From Hemileia vastatrix (taxonomy: Eukaryota; Basidiomycota; Pucciniomycetes; Pucciniales; Zaghouaniaceae): a stretch of DNA of 64,000 bases. Under the pieces are notes generated by a model. It was not told the origin of the DNA and made no database searches. It was given only the letters and a program-made list of their open reading frames with translations. The stretch is from contig JASXTE010000015.1 in assembly GCA_030280995.1 (NCBI GenBank), positions 6,125,001 through 6,189,000 of the forward strand, written 5' to 3'. The translations under genes and the position numbers were made by a program. Shown in pieces: positions 33,884 to 44,974 of this stretch (positions are counted from its first letter, which is position 1; the number at the start of each line of letters is the position of its first letter).

Positions 33884-34831
33884 TTGAATGGTGACAAACC
33901 TATGGTTTTTTTAATGAATTTAAATAAAATATTAAAAGCCATTGAGCCTAACATGGATTTTAACTTATGGAAAGTTAAGATAATATATAAATTACCTATA
34001 TCTTTCAGAGAAATTATTGTAAATAGAACAATTAATGTTACTGAAAATTCTGATTTTATAAATATTTGCAATGAAATATTACTAAACCGTAAGTATGAAG
34101 CAACATATTCCACTTATACACAAAATGCTGAACCTGTGAAAAATCAGAATTCAAAAAGAGTTCAGGAGAAGAAGAAAAAAACTACTGCACATGTAGTACC
34201 AAAAAAGTATGAGACGAATACTTGTTATAAGTGTAACAAACCTTGGGTTAAAGGTCACAAATGTGAGAAGAATATAAATATTGTTGAAAATCAGCATGAA
34301 TCTGAAATTGAAACAGAGAAAAGTAAAGATTCAAGTGATTATGACAGTAATATCTCATATAGTGATGAAAATGAAGTCTGTATGTTGGAAGTTGATTTGT
34401 CTATCTTTGACAATCCAATATTAAATATGGACTCAAATAAATCTTTAAAGAATTTCGAGGATGCTGAAATCATTAAAGATATACAAGCTGATAACTTTAG
34501 AATGACACCCATCACGGTTCCAGATATAATTTCTGGTGAAAATGTTAATATAGTATTGGACACAGGAGCTTCTGGTTCTGTTGTTTCTACTAATACATTA
34601 CAAAAAATTGATAGTGAATATAAGTCTAAGCTTGAACCCCTTCAAAGTGAAAATTGGAGAGGTTTTGGATCAGTACTACATCCCATTGGTAGATACAAAG
34701 GTGCTGTTTTATTTAAACATCAAAATGGTTATGTAAGAGTAACTTGTGACATTGTAGTAATGGATAATACTAACTGTAGTAACTATTTTGTCATTGGAAA
34801 TGATATTCTAACTAAGTTTAGTGTGAAATGA
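33884..34831 (+). pseudogene. GypC gag C-terminus, zinc knuckle and protease
   Basis: 315 codons: capsid end (MDFNLWKVKIIYKLP), knuckle CYKCNKPWVKGHKC, acidic linker, retropepsin VLDTGASGSVVS. Ends at a TGA where GypA/B encode Leu of VKLDP. Confidence 0.88.
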
Positions 34832-34861
34832 GACCCTGCTAATAACTACTTTACAATTGGC

Positions 34862-35311
34862 ATGAATGGTAAAAGAAAATTTAAAATAAACTCTTTTAAC
34901 ATAGTCTTACACATTGAGTCAGTAACAAATATTCTGTGCAAAGGAAGAGAATCCAATGAGATGGAACTTCTGGAAACAGAAATTTCAAAAGCATCATTTG
35001 GCACTCAGATAAGTAAAGCTGAGAAAAATAATTTTTTGGACTTAATTAAAGCATTTCCAATGGCTTTAGAACATGATACAAATGAACTTGGCCTTTTAAA
35101 TGATCATGAAATGAAGATTAGTTTAACCTGTGATATGGATAATATTCCTGCTAGTCTTAAAAAGAAACCATACCCTGCTTCACCAATGAAGATGAAAGAC
35201 ATAGAGGATAATATTAAAATGTTATTAAAAATGAAAATTCTTAAAAAGGTTGAAACTACACCAAAATATTGTGTAATATCACCAGTGCTAATTTCTTATG
35301 AACAAGATTAA
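34862..35311 (+). pseudogene. GypC RT N-terminal region
   Basis: 149 codons matching the connection from protease to reverse transcriptase (NILCKGRESNEMELLETEI; KKKPYPASPMKMKDIEDNI; KYCVISPVLISYEQD). Stops at 35309-35311 where the relatives have Lys. The next ~215 bp (CGDYRAL and CLDGNKG equivalents) contain several stops. Confidence 0.87.
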
Positions 35312-35527
35312 GCAAGAATGTGAGGTGATTATAGAGCATTAAATACATTTACAGTAGATGATATTCATTCTTTGCCAAGGATTGACTCTATACATGCTAC
35401 CCTTAAATGTGCTAAATATATAAGTTGCCTAGATGGAAATAAAGGGGACCATCAAATTCCTGTTGAAAAGAATTCACAGAACTTATTGTTGATAACAACA
35501 CACATGTGAATTTCTAAATATGTCAGG

Positions 35528-36496
35528 ATGCCATTTGGACCAGAAAATTCTCCATCAGTATTTCAGAAGTTAATGGATATAACATTCCATTATGAAATGA
35601 TTGAGGGATGGTTAATGGTATACATTGATGACATCATAGTGTTCTCTAAGATATATGATGAACACTTAATCCATTTAAAGAAGGTATTTCAGAAAATGGA
35701 TGAAATAAAAATGACCCTTGCATTGAAAAAATGTAAATTTGGGTTTGAACCTTTAAAAGTGCTTGGTCATATTGTATCCGGCTTAAAAATATGTATAGAC
35801 CAAAATAAGGTGGCTGCAATCAAAAATATTGGCATTCCTCAAAATGTAAAGGATGTACAATCTTTTCTTGGTATGTGTGGATATTATAGACAATATATAA
35901 AAAACTACCAATTAATTGCTGCACTGTTTACCACATTGATAAAGAAATCAGAAGCTTTCATTTGGAATAATGAAAGGCAAAAGGCTTTTGAAAAGTTGAA
36001 AGAATGTTTAATGACAGCTCCTATCTTGGAATTACCAGATTTCAAATTGCCTTTTGTATTATATGCAGATGCAAGTTTTATTGGTCTGGGTGCTGCTTTG
36101 CATCAAAAACAACTTATTAAAGGAAAAATGTCAGAAGTACTAATTTTCTATATTTCACGTACTCTAAGAAGTAGTGAATTAAAATATGGTGCTACTCAAC
36201 ATGAATTTTTGGAAGAAGTATGGGATCTTGAGAAGCTACATTATTACCTTGAAGACCAAAAATTTGAGCTAATAACTGACTGTAGTGCAGTTAAGTCACT
36301 CTTAAACATGAAGACTCCTAAAAGACACATGTTTAGATGGCAATTAGCTGTACAAGAATTCAGAGGACGGATGACTATAACACATAGAGCAGGAACCTTA
36401 AACTCTAATGTAGATTTGTTATCTAGAGTACCTCTGCCTAATAATTATGATAATCCTGCGTATGTTCCTGAATCAGAGACTATTAACATTTATTGA
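35528..36496 (+). pseudogene. GypC RT palm and RNase H
   Basis: 322 codons from MPFGPENSPSVFQKL through YIDDIIVFSKIY, VQSFLGMCGYYRQYI, YADASFIGLGA (TDAS in relatives) and TDCSAVKSLL. Ends in a TGA replacing a Gly of the IYGIYI segment. Confidence 0.88.
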
Positions 36497-36526
36497 ATTT
36501 ATATTTTAGATCTTGGGGATGAATTT

Positions 36527-37600
36527 ATGCAATCAATTATTGGTATGAATGCTTCAGATCCTGACTTGAGTAAACTCACTACAATATTAAATGATCCATC
36601 TAATACTTCAATGAATGTTTTAATAAAAACATTACCAAATAAGTATAAAGAGGCATTAGAAAAAGGAAAATTTTCCATTGAGGATGGTTTTATATATTAC
36701 AGGAAAAAATTAAGTAATGTAATTGTAATTCCCCCTTCAATGAAGGAGTTAATGTTAAGTATATGTCATGATGATATATTAGCAGGTCATTTTGACTACC
36801 ATAAAACATTAACCAGAGTAAAAAACACAGCTTGGTGGATTAACATGTCTGAGGATTTTCAGAAATATGTTGAAACATGTGATTCTTGTCAAAAATATAA
36901 AAGATTAACAGGAAAAAGAGCTGGTTTATTACAACAAATTGAGCAACCAAAAGCTCCATGGGAAATAATTAACATGGAATTTGTAACAGGTTTGCCAATA
37001 GCAGGGCATAAGAGTTATAACTCCTGCTTGGTAATTGTAGATAGATTTAAAAAGATGTGTAAATTTATTCCTACCCACAAAGAGGTTTCTGCAAAGGACA
37101 TAGCTTTTTTATGGTGGACAAAAATGATAAATATAGCAAGTTTCCCCAAAGCAATAGTTTCTGACCAAGATCCTAAATTTACTTCTGAGTTCTGGACGTC
37201 ACTTATGGATGTTTCAGGGTGTCAATTAAAACTTTCTACAGCACACCATCCACAAACTGATGGGCTAGCAGAAAGAATGATACAAACTTTAGAAGATATG
37301 ATAAGAAGATATTGTGCTTTTGGTCTTAATTTTAAAGACAATGACAAATTCACGCATGATTGGGTAACCCTTATCCCAGGTTTAGAATTTGCATACAATA
37401 GTACAATACATTCTGTCACTGGAAAAAAGCCATTTGAGTTATGGTTGGGTTATGTACCTAATACCTCTGCTAAAACTCTTAATAAATTACCTAGATTGGA
37501 TATCCATCCAGGTACTAAATCTTTTCTTCAAAAACAAGAATTATACAGAAACCATGCTCAACAATGTATAAATAAGGCATTTGAGTATGAGAAGAAATGA
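36527..37600 (+). pseudogene. GypC integrase
   Basis: 357 codons with HHCC finger (HDDILAGHFDYHKT ... CDSCQKYK) and core. The first catalytic position reads MEFVTGLP (MDFVTG in GypA/B), so the first Asp is Glu; the second is SDQDPKF and the third LAERMIQ. Ends at a TGA replacing Arg/Trp of KKRWDK. Confidence 0.88.
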
Positions 37601-38050
37601 TGGGATAAATCCCATAAAGAACAAATGTTCAAAGAGGGTGATGAAGTCCTTATTTCTACACTACATTTTAATTTAAATGGTAATTTTAAATTGAAGGATC
37701 CATTTATTGGAACATTTGTAGTTAAAAAGATGGTTGGTAACAATGCTGTTGAAGTTATTCTAGATGCACAATATGATAGAAAACATCCTGTATTTCCTAT
37801 TTCTCTTATAAAACAATACCATTCTAATGATACTGCTCTATTTCCAAGAAGATCAGGAAGGCGTAAACAGCAACCTGAAGAAATAGTTGAAAATGCAGAA
37901 ATTGAAATGATACTTATAAAGAGACACCTTACTAAAGAAAAGGGAGTTGAGTATCTATTAAGATTTATAAATAAATCAAGTGAGTATAACCAGTGGATCA
38001 CAGAAAATGAAATCTCGGACCTTAAAAATCTCTTGAAAAAATTTAAATAA
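37601..38050 (+). pseudogene. GypC integrase tail and chromodomain
   Basis: Open from 37625: EGDEVLISTLHFNL, KDPFIGTFVVKK (GPY/F equivalent), then VEYLLRFINKSSEYNQWITE, the chromodomain. A polypurine-like GGGTGAGGGAG follows at about 38159-38169. Confidence 0.85.
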
Positions 38051-38169
38051 AAATAATACTGTTTATTCAGTAAATGTATTATAGAAAATTTAAAAAAAAA
38101 ATCTATTCACTCCTTACTTTTTGTTAAAATGTCTTAACATTTTTTTATTATTTTTTTTGGGTGAGGGAG

Positions 38170-38762
38170 TGTCAGCATAGATATCTCTAGGACTGAGTAT
38201 TTCTTATGCTTAAAATAAGATAACCTTATGTACATTAAGCTTATATCTTAAAAATAAGGTTAAAACAATAATATATATGATTATATTACATATTTATATA
38301 ATTATTACTCTATTATATAAATTATAGTAGTTTAAATAGCTTATCTGCAGCCTAATAATACTTATTAAGATGTTAATGGAGTCATAGTATACTTATCTTA
38401 AGTGATATTCAGTAATTATTGACATACATAAGCTTATATGTATACATAAATCTCATATTCAGTGAAATATGCAGTATATTATGTATATTTAGGTATATAA
38501 GTGGGTTTTAGCCTCTTAAAAGCCTTAAACCTTTGTTTTTCTGCTTATTTTAGGTCATATGGACGTATTTAGTGGACTCACAATGCCTACAGAAGCATAT
38601 ACATCTATTGCACACATTTAAATCCAAGTATTGTGAGTTTTATTTGAGTATAACTATTTTATTAGTCTTCCCTGTGGTTTAATCACTAAATCATTTATTA
38701 ATAAGTAGTAGGACCATAAATAAATACTATTAAATCATAATTAAATACTAGATACACTCACA
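38170..38762 (+). repeat. GypC 3' LTR with internal deletion
   Basis: 593 bp. Compared with the 5' LTR it lacks about 580 bp, from CATCTATT (about 38609) directly to GCACACATTT, which removes the whole LTR ORF. Ends CACTCACA, followed by TTTTA. Confidence 0.88.
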
Positions 38763-38767
38763 TTTTA

Positions 38768-40744
38768 CGACTTTGGTTGCAATAATTTTTTTTTCATCTT
38801 CCTGCCAGATAACACTGGCTGGGAGGTTTTAAGGTGAGATTTGAGCAGCCAATGTTGCTTTAAGCAACATTGGCTACTATAAAAAATAAACTTCCAGCCA
38901 GGGGGAGCCTGGCTGGTTTGAATTAATAAGAAATAAGATTAGTTGAGATATTGAAATTTAGGCTACTCTTTTACATGCCATTTGGCATTAATTTTTTGAC
39001 AGTGTGAAATGTATATGTGTATAATAAAAATGAAAGCCAGAAAAAGAGGTATTAGATATTTTTAAATGCCAAAACTTATATACCCAGTTTTAAGATATTT
39101 GAAATATCAGAATACAGATTTTGTGTTCAGATTGTTTTGCAGAAATATGTACTTGGTTGTTAACTATTTTGTAGCCAAATGTCTACTTTGTGGCAAAAAA
39201 AATAATAAGTGATAAAAAAGTTGTCCATAACAGCTGAAGTTTAGTTTTCCAACCTTATGTGAACAAATGATATGGATAAGTGGATTGAAATTGAAAAATA
39301 AGTGAAAATAAATATTAATTTCATCCGTGTGAAACTATCCAAGGCTTTGGTTCCTCAAATTATACGTTGTGAAACCCTATAAAAATAAGCTGTAAAAAAA
39401 ATATGTAAGTTTTAATTAAAAGAATGTGAAAATGTTTTTTCACCATTTGCACAATATATTTCTGTGTAAAAACCTGTTGCGTATACACCTTATTCAAGTC
39501 ACTGCATGCCATGCAACCGGATTCAGTAACTTGCATGTTTCTATATGCATAACTGCAAGCAAATTTTCATCCAAGTGGCAAATTTTCTAATTCTCTACTT
39601 CCACTTACAAGAGACAGGTTATTATAATAATTGGCTTTTTATCTGTTTCACTTAAGAGCTTTTTATTTTGGTTTGTCCATTATACTTGTTTCTCAAGTAA
39701 AAATATTAATTTCACTTTTAATATAAGTTCAACTTTTAGGGAATCCATTTTTGTCAATCATTACGTTTTCCACCAAAGTAACTTATTTACAGATTACTAA
39801 CTTGGATTGTTGGTATTTTACTCTCCTTGTAAATCTCTTAAAAAATAAAAAAAATAGAACTGATGATTGTTTTTAACTCTTGGCAGCTTGATCTCTATCT
39901 TGTCATAGTATAATCAAAAAGCTAATTTTTGGTTAGTATCCAAATTTTATATTGGTTTGTCTTTCTATTTTCATTTTTTTCATTAAATAAAAATGATACT
40001 TATTTTTATACAATAATCTATTCCTGAAAATCAAAATTAACAGATTAGTTGTCTATTTATCAATCAATCAACTCCTACCAAAGTATTTTTTTATAATTTC
40101 AAGTAAGAATATCTTTTTTTCACTATTTCATTTTTAAAGTATTTATTATTCTCAATCATTATATATTAAATAATAAAATAAAATAAAATATCATAGTCTC
40201 CACATGTGTATTGGATCAATTTTTTTCTACATATCAATAATTTATTGTATTGGCCTCCTGTAATTCTATTAATGGTAGAGGTATAGTTGATTCTTGTTTA
40301 AGGAAACTATACCTTTCAACATTATAAATTATGGATATCTGGAGGTTTGATATATTATTGATATATGTAGAAAAATTAAATAAAGAATCAACACATACTT
40401 CTGTATTATTGCTTTATTTATCATAATAATTGGGCATTGGATTTAAGCTTCACATTAAATTGTTTATGTTTAGGGTATATTTGAATCTTGTGTGCCCAAT
40501 GGATACGGCAGAATACTATACTTTTAAGTAATAAAATGAAGCTTTAATTCCAAATAATTGATTAATATTTTAAATGCAGCTAATAATCATGTTTTCTACA
40601 TGATGTTGGATTTGATTTTTTATTTATTATTAAGAAAATATAATGATTACTTTTGGTGGTATTAATTTTAACAATTTCATTCTTTTTCACTTTTATTTAT
40701 TTATTTTTGAATTAAATTAAATTTCTTATCCACTACACTACAAG
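38768..40744. other. AT-rich DNA with a compound palindrome, no gene recognised
   Basis: The old flank of GypC. Apart from the palindrome at 38817-38916 there is only AT-rich sequence with many short homopolymer runs. A loose inverted pair occurs near 40195-40250 and 40320-40400 (TCAATATATCA-like). No ORF over 60 codons. Confidence 0.4.
38817..38916. repeat. Nested inverted repeats (compound hairpin)
   Basis: Inner arms AGCCAATGTTGCTT (38847-38860) and AAGCAACATTGGCT (38862-38875) are perfect 14-bp complements around one base. Outer arms GGCTGGGAGGTTTTA (38817-38831) and TAAACTTCCAGCC (38887-38899) pair imperfectly. A second hairpin, CCAGCCAGG (38894-38902) and CCTGGCTGG (38908-38916), shares the outer arm. 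Could be a small MITE-like element or a structured RNA; no target duplication identified. Confidence 0.65.
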
Positions 40745-41125
40745 ATGCAGGCTTCAAAAAGTTTTTTTATAAAGAAAAATCACTGCGGAGGAAAAAAATC
40801 AAACAACAAGCGTGAAAAAACATCAAGAATGCATTACTTATTGTTGAAAATTAGGGTATTGAGACAGATGGAAAGAGGGCAAAATATTTTTCTAGGAGTT
40901 TTGAAAAAAAATTTAGTTAATCAAGAACGGTATTTTACTTTGAATACTAGATGTTATATTTACCATCCAATCCACTCCTCAATTCCAAATGTTATAGTGA
41001 AAACATTTTCTATTGAAGATCTCATTAAATTAAACATGCTTGAAGTAAAAATTCAGTGCATCAAAGACTTTTTGCATTGTGAACATGGAGTTTTGCAAAA
41101 TAAAGCTCATAAAAATTGTGGTTGA
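40745..41125 (+). pseudogene. TET/JBP-like 2OG-Fe(II) oxygenase relic, N-terminal part
   Basis: 126 codons from MQASKSFFIKKN, Lys-rich at first, then RYFTLNTRCYIYHPIHSSI and FSIEDLIKLNMLEVKIQC. The TGA at 41123-41125 interrupts a frame that continues FGNKFVGGWCIDRK. The arrangement resembles the N-terminal portion of the TET/JBP-like dioxygenases abundant in rust genomes (basic start, then a G-W-R-K segment, then G-x-Y), but I identify it mainly through the downstream part. Function of intact members: oxidation of methylated bases is proposed. Confidence 0.4.
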
Positions 41126-41250
41126 TTTGGTAATAAGTTTGTTGGTGGTTGGTGTATAGATAGGAAAAATTCTCTATTAATTCATAAGTATTATATAGGA
41201 TTATTTATGAATAGTTTTAATCTATAATTATTTTAATTACTTTTATAGGT

Positions 41251-41532
41251 AAATATGATTCTAAGCCCTTAGATTTGGAAGAGTATGATCATTGCATGAA
41301 GAAAATAGAGTTATTCTTTAAATTTTTTTATCAAAATATATCTAATGTTAAGTATCAAGAAGCAGTAAAACTCTGTCAAAAGCTTGGGATTCCTGGGTTT
41401 GGAGAAAATGTTGATGATCAAGAAATTGAACCATTTGCTGGTAATGATACTTGGACAACAGGCTCAAATGGAAATGGGTTTTCTAATAATCCTCACTGTT
41501 GTGGTACGCGCCTCGCAGGTAGTTTTATTTAG
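41251..41532 (+). pseudogene. TET/JBP-like 2OG-Fe(II) oxygenase relic, metal-site exon
   Basis: Begins after an acceptor-like TTTTATAG (about 41242-41249) with KYDSKPLDLEEYDHC, then FFKFFYQNISNVKYQEAV, LCQKLGIPGFGEN, and GFSNNPHCCGT. In intact rust TET/JBP-like proteins as I remember them this order is G+Y, a helical pair, then GF.N.PH.D, where His and Asp bind Fe(II). Here the Asp position of H-x-D is Cys. The frame ends at 41530-41532, before the rest of the barrel. In basidiomycetes these genes are expanded and linked to KDZ DNA transposons; none is visible here. Confidence 0.5.
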
Positions 41533-41566
41533 GACCAATCACCTTGCATAGTCCAGGAAGAACAAA

Positions 41567-41640
41567 GGGGATTCATAGCGCAGTAGGAAGTGCTTAACTA
41601 TAATGTGTGTTTGTGTGTTTCAAGGACAAAGGGAAATAGA
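41567..41640 (+). other. tRNA-like block (tRNA relic or SINE head)
   Basis: TAGCGCAGTAGGAAGTGC (41576-41593) matches an A-box/D-arm (stem GCGC/GTGC), followed by CTATAATG in the anticodon-arm position and GTGTTTCAAGGAC (about 41617-41629) as a degenerate B-box/T-arm. The order and spacing resemble tRNA-Met. No matching 3' acceptor arm is convincing, so it is a decayed tRNA or the head of a tRNA-derived SINE running to about 41840. Confidence 0.4.
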
Positions 41641-41840
41641 AGTGCGGAAGAGTATACAGGGTCTGTGCGCTTGGATTTTGCAGCAGGATGCGCCATATAA
41701 TGTAGAATTGTGTGTTATTGATTTAGGACAGCAAGCGCTGAACAATATGGACTTGTATTTTCTAATAATTGTGTATTACGCACTAAGGAAGGTATTATGG
41801 CTTAAGGAAAGGATCAAGTGCGAAGTATACTGCACTGCGG

Positions 41841-42245
41841 TGTAGACAATCCTATAATACTAGCTATAGGCCTTGACCAAGAAAGTTGGAGAAAAACCAG
41901 AGAGAAAATCCCCTGTCCCTTTAGAAAAAAAAGAATGAGATTTACTTGCTAAGGTAAGTTGGTTCCTGTTTTGCTAAAGCCCTTTTTCAAAACACTTGAC
42001 TGCTTGATGAGCCAAGAAAGTAGTCCTTAGACAGACTACCAAACCAAGGAAGTGAAATGTAGATCAATGTCCACACCAAAGAAAACAATGATACTTGATG
42101 TAGGTTGCAAATCCACACCAGAGACAGCAATAATACTTGATATAGCTTGCAAGACTATACAAGAGAACCTGTTGCCAAAGTTGAGTTAAATGAAGAACTA
42201 ACCTTGCAACAAACAAAGCCAATTGTGGCCAATGTCACCGGACGA
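41841..42245 (+). repeat. Partial copy of the solo-LTR-like element
   Basis: Starts TGTAGACAATCCTATA, the exact terminus of the insert at 2674-3689 read on its minus strand, and follows it for about 400 bp (GGCCTTGACCAAG, CCCTGTCCCTTTAG, GACTGCTTGATGAGCC, two ACACCA(G/A)AGA blocks). Similarity ends near 42245. The other terminus was not found. Confidence 0.75.
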
Positions 42246-43141
42246 CCAACGCACAAGGTCAAGGATGTTACTGCAAGTGAGATAAAAGGTTCAGATACTT
42301 CTTTGAAGCACAGACGGATAGTTCAAGGAAGTGATTTGAAGATGACTCGAAGGAAGAACTACTGCTTCAAGTTATGTTCGAGAAGAAATCTAATATAATT
42401 GAACGGTAATATTAAAATTCTTAAGATCTCACAAAGGGTTGGAAACTCAACAATCAAAGATTTAGGATTTAGATATGATTATTGAGAAAATAAAGAAAGA
42501 TACAATAATAAAGATTTTCACTTAGAGTTGTATCAATATTAACTATAAATACGTTTTATAATTTAATTCTAAGGAATGTCCAACCAAAAACCCAGCCCTT
42601 CTTATATCTTTTACTCCTCCTCGCATTGACCTCATACTCATCCACTATTCCGCACACCACAAACCATTTAAAATATATACGTTACACCTGGACCCTCCTC
42701 ACTAACATCCGTTAACCCCTTAATCCTTCACTAACCATTCCGTCCATGCTCACTACCCCTTAATAACCCACAGACATTTCATAAACCTTTTAATGTACTA
42801 TTATAGTAACTATTGCGCTGTGCGTTGCTTATTGAGACAAAAACTAAGACACAATATTGAGAGTTTGACTAATTTAGATTTAGAGTTTTAGGCTAGCGCA
42901 ATTGAATAGCAAGTACACAAAGGAAAGTCGCAGTTGCTATGGAGAGTTGCTTTCTGCGCTTCGAGTATGGATTTGAACCCTTTAGTATTGATTTAATGAG
43001 CTACTTTTGCCTCAAGTGTCATGTGGCGTGTGACAGATGCCCGGGTATAAGAAAGCGAGCTCCGTTGAGCATAAAACATATTTCCCACACTAATTTTACT
43101 TCCTCTTTACTTAATTATTATTATTATTACTATAAATCACT
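42246..43141. other. Unassigned region left of the zinc-cluster gene
   Basis: Probably includes the 3' LTR of GypD. The minus strand reads GTGTGGGAAATA followed by TGTTTTATGC at about 43078, which would fit a polypurine tract and LTR start, but I could not find the partner LTR in the window. A TATA-like ACTATAAATA is at about 42543-42552. No gene is supported. Confidence 0.3.
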
Positions 43142-44134
43142 ATGATAGATTTCCCTACACCGACTCCCACGCCTCCACACCCTAAAGCGGATGGGGGTGT
43201 TGTCACACGGCAATTTTCGAAGACTTGCACGGCTTGCGAGTCAATGGAGTATTTTTGCGTGGAGAGCACGGAGACACGAGGGCCTCTCCAAAAGTGCGAG
43301 TTTTGCCAATGGAGAAGAGTGGCGTGTGACGCCTTAGCAAAGAATGCCGACATTGAGAGTCAGTTTACTAAGACAAAGTATTAAGTGATTCCTAAAACAA
43401 AGGAAGTAGTCGAGGACATTTGGGATGTGTCCATTGGGGATGATCAATCGGTGGGGAGAAATGAGGAAGAAGTTGAGGATGATGAGAACATCTGGGTGAC
43501 TAGGGCTGCGAACAAGAGGGGTGTCGTCAAGGAGGAAGTTGACGAATTGGTTGATGAGGAAGAAGAAATTGCCATCTTGAGGAAAACCCCAAAAAAGCGA
43601 CGGGTGGTCATCGAAGATGACGAAGAGGAAAGGGAGGTGGCAGAGAAGGTCACTCCTAGATTATTTTTGGAGCCTGACCCAATCTTCAAAGTAAGTTCAC
43701 CTTTTTATAATTTATAAATTTAATTACTGATGATTCTGTTTTAGAATTCAGACGTCATCATTGAGGTCCCTATGACGGAAGCTTCAAATGTGGAAGCGAC
43801 CCTTGTGGGACCCACTGCTGTGGAAGTGGCAGTGTCGGTGGAGGATAGATTACCGACTGTTACCTCAAGGGAGGAAAACAAAGAAACCCTTGATCCAGTA
43901 TGGTCGAAGAAACCTTGTCAGGTTCGACGAGCAAAATATATTGAAGACTTGAGCCGCGAGATTGATAAAATTGTCAATGCCGCTTCCTTCAACATAGCCA
44001 AGGAGTTACTTGAACTTGGGGAATTGATTCCGGTAGGAGAGGGGGAGTACTTTGAAAAATGTAGAAAGGAGATAAGGGAAATTCTGGAGAAGATGAAGGG
44101 ATTGGTTCGGGAGAAGATAAAAGAGAAAATTTAA
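43142..44134 (+). pseudogene. Zinc-cluster gene antisense to GypD
   Basis: Residues ~29-63 hold C-x2-C-x6-C-x12-C-x2-C-x6-C (CTACESMEYFC ... CEFCQWRRVAC), the Cys pattern of fungal Zn2Cys6 binuclear clusters, with basic residues in the second half. A TAA at 43382-43384 is the only break: the same frame continues with an acidic stretch (EEEVEDDENIW; DELVDEEEEIA), a basic KKRR segment, then an intron 43691-43744 (GTAAGT to TTTTAG) that keeps phase, and a last exon ending in a charged helix (KEIREILEKMKGLVREK). It lies on the strand opposite GypD, beyond its chromodomain, like the gene at 55748 in GypE2. Likely a DNA- or chromatin-binding accessory protein; function unproven. Confidence 0.65.
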
Positions 44135-44974
44135 AATAAAAAGAGAAAAGGAAAAAAGAATGTAGAAACAATTTTTATTTAATTATTTTACTTTGTTATT
44201 ATATTTAGAATTTTATTTTATTTATTTTATTTTATTTTTTTATATAAGATTTTTAGAGAAAAAAGGAAAAGACAGAAAAAATATTTAAATAGAATTTGTT
44301 TTAAGATTTTAAAAGAAGAAGTTTAAATGAGAAAATAAAGAAAGAATATTTGATTGAAGGAGTTTTAGTTTTAAAGTTCAAAAAGAAAAGAATTAAATAA
44401 GAAAAAGAAAGAAGAAAGAAATAATTGATTGAGATAGTTTAAGAAAAAAATTGTTATTTAAGTTTGTTAATTGAAGATTTGAGGGATTTTAGTTATTTGA
44501 AAAAAGAAAAGAAAGAAAAGAAGAGACAAAAACAATTTTAAGATGATTTTGAAGAAAGAAGTAATTTGTTTCAAATAATTTAAAAAAGTGATTTAGAAGT
44601 TAAAGTGAAGTTCTAGAAAGATGGTCGAGTAATGTTTGTGAAGAATTTTGCTAGTTTGAGGAAAATAAAATTTTAAAGAAAAAATGTATATAGAAAATTG
44701 AGAAGAATTTTTTTTTTATATTTGTTTTATTTTTATTTTATTTTATTTTTTTTATTTTTACTTTTATTTTATTTTTATTTTAATTTAATTTAATTTATTT
44801 TTTTTCAAAGAAGGTTGAAACATTTTGAAAAGAAAAAGAATAAAGAAGAAAACAAAAGAAATTTTTAGAAAAAAATGTTTTAGATTTTAAAAGAAAGAAA
44901 GAAAAAAAAACAGAGAAAAGAAAAAGAGAGTTTTAAGGTTTTGGTTTTAAAGGGTATTTAAGATGAAAAGATTT
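44135..44974. repeat. Low-complexity purine and ATTTT-rich tract
   Basis: Alternating long GA/A-rich and (TTTTA)n-like runs, e.g. 44205-44242 and 44708-44801. Equivalent tracts lie at 52480-52700 and 57905-58110 in GypE, also between the antisense zinc-cluster locus and pol. No coding. Confidence 0.6.

Larger units (their letters stand above)
21690..38762 (+). mobile_element. GypC, old Ty3/gypsy chromovirus interrupted by GypB
   Basis: Plus-strand relative of GypA/GypB: 5' LTR 21690-22866, leader, gag start at 23374, interruption 23406-32255 by GypB, gag-pol continuing 32261-38050, 3' LTR 38170-38762. TTTTA duplication on both sides. Many stops and shifts, diverged LTRs and a deleted 3' LTR show it is the oldest of the three. 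Confidence 0.92.

Noticed and set aside
41603..41845. 80-codon plus-strand ORF after the tRNA-like block
   Set aside because: No family resemblance. It spans the tRNA-like block and ends at the start of an LTR fragment, so chance is likely.
42165..42398. Plus-strand ORF in the LTR fragment at 41841-42245
   Set aside because: Its first half is LTR sequence that also gives an ORF in the other copy (3282-3572 minus), but the second half is unrelated; conserved coding is not supported.
42939..43145. ORF with a CLKCHVACDRC cysteine cluster just upstream of the zinc-cluster gene
   Set aside because: Cys spacing fits no known finger, the ORF ends in a Tyr run from a TTA repeat, and it overlaps the probable LTR edge.
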